Below are positions 61,701-64,000 of a stretch of 64,000 nt of DNA, in pieces. Position 1 is the first letter of the stretch. Every line of letters starts with the position of its first letter. The notes under the pieces are model-generated. The model did no database searches and had not been told where the DNA came from. It saw nothing but the letters and a program-made list of their open reading frames with translations. The stretch comes from Trematomus loennbergii (Eukaryota; Chordata; Actinopteri; Perciformes; Nototheniidae): contig JAAOOA010000122.1 of the NCBI GenBank assembly GCA_012861695.1, positions 298,501 to 362,500 on the forward strand, in the 5' to 3' direction. Made by a program: the position numbers and the translations under genes.

Positions 61701-63629
61701 ACATTCATATAATGACTTGCATCAATAGCCGCGTTCACACTGCAGTACTTTTCCCACTTTAGTTCCGATATAGTTCCGAAATGTCGCGTTCACACCAAAA
61801 AAATCCGGAACAAAATGAGTTAATGAGAACTTTTACCCCTTTTCGTCCCTGCTAGAGAGTATGGACTTTTGTGGGAGAAAAAGGTTCCTATGTCTGATTG
61901 GCTGGGCGGAATGCAATCACGTCCCGTAAAACTCCCAAAAAGTTTTGTGAAGCCGCCATTTTATTATCCTTGCATTAGCATTATTAGCATTAGCATTAGC
62001 CCAGCGCAGAAACGCAGAGAGACTAACTTATGGTAACACAAAATAAAACATGGGAGCGGTGGAGATGAGGAGAATCGGCGTTCTGGCGATTTACTCTGAA
62101 GGCTTCAGTAGAAGCTGCTGGGAGTCCCAGCAGCTTCTACTGAAGCCAGTCCTCAACTCCGGGGACTTCCGGCCGGGGACTTCGGGTGGCAGTATACGCC
62201 GTGAAGTTGTTTGCGGCCTGCCAGTAAACCCAAAGCAGAAGAAGAAGAAGTGACGTCAGCGGCTTTATTTGCCTAATCCTTCCCCAGGAACTTATTCCGG
62301 TGTGAACGCGATCTAAGTTCTGATGAACCTTTGTGGGAAAAGTACTGCGGTGTGAAAGTGCCTTATAACAAAGAAATACTACAATATGAAACCTTCTCTT
62401 TAGATGGGGGTTTCGCTGATCAACCGACAGCAGACTAATAATGTGTACCTTTCTGTCGGGGGGGTCCAGGGGTCTCCAGCTGTTGGCTCTGAGCTGGTGC
62501 AGCTCATCAAACTTGAGGCTGATGTTCTCGATGGACAGCTGCAGCATGTCCCAGAACCCTGCCAGGTCTGAGGCCACCGGGCGGGGGTGTGCGTTCGGGT
62601 TCTGGGACAGTGGGAACAGAGGATGGGGGGGAGAAATAAGTTTCAGATATTACAGACAGGGAAGATAAACCTTATTAAATACAGTAATACAAATGTATAT
62701 TTGTACAACACATGTTGTTGTTGTACCTCAATGAGGTAGAACACAGGGGTGTCCAATAAGACCCCTATGGTTCTTTGGTAAACTCCAATATGTAGCTGAA
62801 ACATGCTGGTTGGACACCCATTGCATACTGTCATTTCCTTTATTATCTAGTACATCAATAAGATTTGTTTGCAGAACTAGTTATATTGATGGACTGAAAC
62901 AGTGATTATTCTATTCTAGTAAGTGAAGACATGTTTCACTGCTATCAAAAATGATTAGGAAAAAGTTATATGCTAAACTAAACTAAATCAAAGAAAGATA
63001 TCCATCAAAATGTTATCATTTGATATGATAAATGATTATAACATTCATATGGAATTAAATATAATTATTTTACAAAGTGAAAAAGATATGGTTTAAGATT
63101 TACACTCACTCTTTGACGGAAATATTGTTAAATGTTGATCTAATGTTGGCCACAGGGAAATTCAAGCGATCAATAAATAGGATTTTTCCCATGTGGACAA
63201 TACATATCCGTCCCAACGTTCAGCACAATCTACTCAGTGAGTTGCTGAGATTTCTGAGTCTGACTGACCAACATCTCAAGATACACATATTCAAAAATAT
63301 TTAATTTCAGAATGTCACAAACATAAGGTCAGTGAGAAATAAAAAAGTTTGAGGAAATGAAAAAGAACTTGGAAGAAGAAACAGGAAATAAATAAATGGG
63401 TAAAGGAAATCCAAAGTAATTCAAGGAATGAAGAATGTCATTCAAAATCAAATCTTAGCTCAGTCAAAAGTCTCTCACACAAAGTCAAAGATGTAGAATG
63501 TAATTATGAAATGATTGTTCTCAGCGCTCAGTCTCACCAGGTTCTCCTCACACAGCTCCCTGAACTGCTGGAACTTCTGAGACATCAGCAGCTGAGCACT
63601 TCCCATCGCACTCCTCATTTTCCCCAGGA
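58573..63629 (-). CDS. kiaa1217: KIAA1217/SKT (sickle tail) family protein, C-terminal three exons
   Basis: Three minus-strand exons join in frame: 63629-63538 (92 bp), 62601-62449 (153 bp) and 58797-58573 (225 bp with stop), all with GT-AG borders. The order is a coiled-coil-like segment with GKMRSAMGSAQLLMSQKF, then GFWDMLQLSIENISLKFDEL, then a Pro-rich PPPVPKKPPKGP linker, a basic RQEARKRLMAAKRAASVRQN helix and the end IEIYIPEAQTRL. These match what I know of the C-terminus shared by KIAA1217 (SKT/Etl4) and its paralogue SRCIN1. Family members are large cytoskeleton- and junction-associated scaffolds; mouse Skt acts in intervertebral disc development. Position near ptf1a favours KIAA1217 over SRCIN1. 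The rest of the gene lies beyond 64000. All exon frames are intact. Confidence 0.9.
61727..62368. mobile_element. DNA transposon in the kiaa1217 intron
   Basis: The ends are GCGTTCACACTGCAGTACTT and the complement of AAGTACTGCGGTGTGAAAG. A second inner pair reads GCGTTCACACCAAAAA and CCGGTGTGAACGCG. It is the same family as the remnant at 505-1725. No transposase. It contains a 47-bp near-perfect palindrome at 62101-62147. Confidence 0.7.
62101..62147. repeat. 23-bp inverted repeat with one-base spacer
   Basis: GGCTTCAGTAGAAGCTGCTG plus three bases, a single G, then the exact complement. Perfect arms with almost no spacer are unusual because they extrude as cruciforms and tend to be deleted. 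Confidence 0.92.
62449..62601 (-). CDS. kiaa1217: kiaa1217 penultimate exon
   Basis: The acceptor is CTGTCCCAG and the donor AAAG|GTACAC. It is 153 bp, exactly 51 codons, phase 0 to 0. It begins NPNAHPRPVASDLAGFWDML and ends WRPLDPPDRK. The FWDMLQLSIE motif is the most recognisable signature of the SKT/SRCIN1 family in this window. Confidence 0.9.
62602..63537 (-). other. kiaa1217: kiaa1217 intron
   Basis: A 936-bp AT-rich intron with a normal GTGAGA donor and CTGTCCCAG acceptor. No repeat or RNA gene was recognised inside it. Confidence 0.8.
63538..63629 (-). CDS. kiaa1217: kiaa1217 exon (third from end)
   Basis: The acceptor is TCTCTCAG and the donor CTG|GTGAGAC. The exon is 92 bp: two bases completing a codon from the upstream exon (not in the window), then 30 codons from LGKMRSAMGS to ELCEENL. 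It ends in phase 0, matching the next exon. Confidence 0.88.
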
Positions 63630-63754
63630 CTGAGAGACAGAGACAGTTCAGAGACACTCACACACACACACTGCTCCTCAGAGACTGTTAACAACACTTC
63701 TCATGCCTCTCAGCTCTTCCATGTGTCCATGTCCAGTGCATTCACCCAAAACAC

Positions 63755-63957
63755 GGAAAAGTTGACTTTAATTAAGTGTATTATGGCAACAGATTACACA
63801 TGATTGCATTCACAGTATTCACAGTACTGAATGCATGTAAGTCGCTTTGCACAAAAGCGTCTAAAAGTAACATGTAATGTAAAGTGTCTTTGAGCACCTG
63901 GAAAGCGCTATATAAATACCATGTATTATTAGGTAAGTTGAAAGCAATAACATTAAA
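63755..63957. mobile_element. M1 MITE split by retroposon tail pieces
   Basis: The left M1 half is GACTTTAATTAAGTGTATTA and onward; the right half is TTAGGTAAGTTGAAAGCAAT. Between them lie a SINE tail (63820-63880: CAGTACTGAATGCATGTAAG, TCGCTTTGCACAAAAGCGTC) and a GCGCTATATAAAT-type tail. Confidence 0.6.
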
Positions 63958-64000
63958 GGTGGGGTAGGTAAGTTTGAGAAACCGGCTCGAGATACACTTT
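63958..64000. mobile_element. Start of a further dispersed element at the window edge
   Basis: GGTGGGGTAGGTAAGTTTGA and on resembles the start of a very common fish MITE. It is cut off by the window. Confidence 0.4.

Larger units (their letters stand above)
58798..62448 (-). other. kiaa1217: kiaa1217 last intron
   Basis: This 3.65-kb intron between the last two coding exons contains a 0.64-kb DNA transposon (61727-62368). The rest (58798-61726) shows no supported exon or RNA gene. Confidence 0.8.

Overview
This window looks like teleost fish nuclear DNA. It has spliced genes, very dense (CA)n/(TG)n microsatellites, tRNA-derived SINEs with fish-type tails, hAT and TTAA-type DNA elements, and a DIRS-type retrotransposon remnant. 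The repeat flavour suggests a percomorph, but that is inference; no species can be named from the sequence alone. Most of the 64 kb is non-coding.

Two protein-coding genes can be supported, both on the minus strand. The first is ptf1a (pancreas transcription factor 1a, a bHLH factor). It is a two-exon gene at 37202-38304 with a TATA box and a CCAAT box directly upstream and a poly(A) signal near 36901. The second is the 3' end of a KIAA1217/SKT (sickle tail) family gene, seen as three exons between 58573 and 63629; its 5' part lies beyond the right edge. As I recall it, PTF1A and KIAA1217 also lie in the same region of human 10p12, so the pair looks like conserved synteny. The ptf1a reading frame is broken by three separate one-base deficits, while the KIAA1217 exons are clean.

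Layout. 1-28 kb is repeat-rich. It holds a TTAA-flanked foldback element (7.85-10.09 kb) and the end of a second copy at the window start. It also holds SINEs, a diverged local duplication (3.4-4.7 kb), long CA/TG tracts, a purine-rich minisatellite (17.0-17.6 kb), a hAT element with an 8-bp target duplication carrying a BED-finger fragment and a nested second transposon (23.5-25.9 kb), and a TA-flanked long-inverted-repeat element (26.7-28.1 kb). 28-40 kb is the ptf1a neighbourhood: mostly unique, with several GC-richer blocks that are candidate cis-regulatory DNA. 40-58 kb is intergenic. It holds a deleted DIRS element with intact inverted ends and internal complementary region (44.95-46.18 kb), a TCTG tract, CA tracts and a short hAT element (51.6-52.3 kb). 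58-64 kb is the KIAA1217 3' end with a transposon in its last intron and a nested MITE/SINE mosaic at the edge.

I found no CRISPR arrays, operons, rRNA genes or functional tRNA genes, as expected for a vertebrate chromosome. The best leads are the three ptf1a frame lesions, the minimal DIRS derivative, the nested and mirror-image transposons, and the 75-bp sequence shared exactly by two TG microsatellites.
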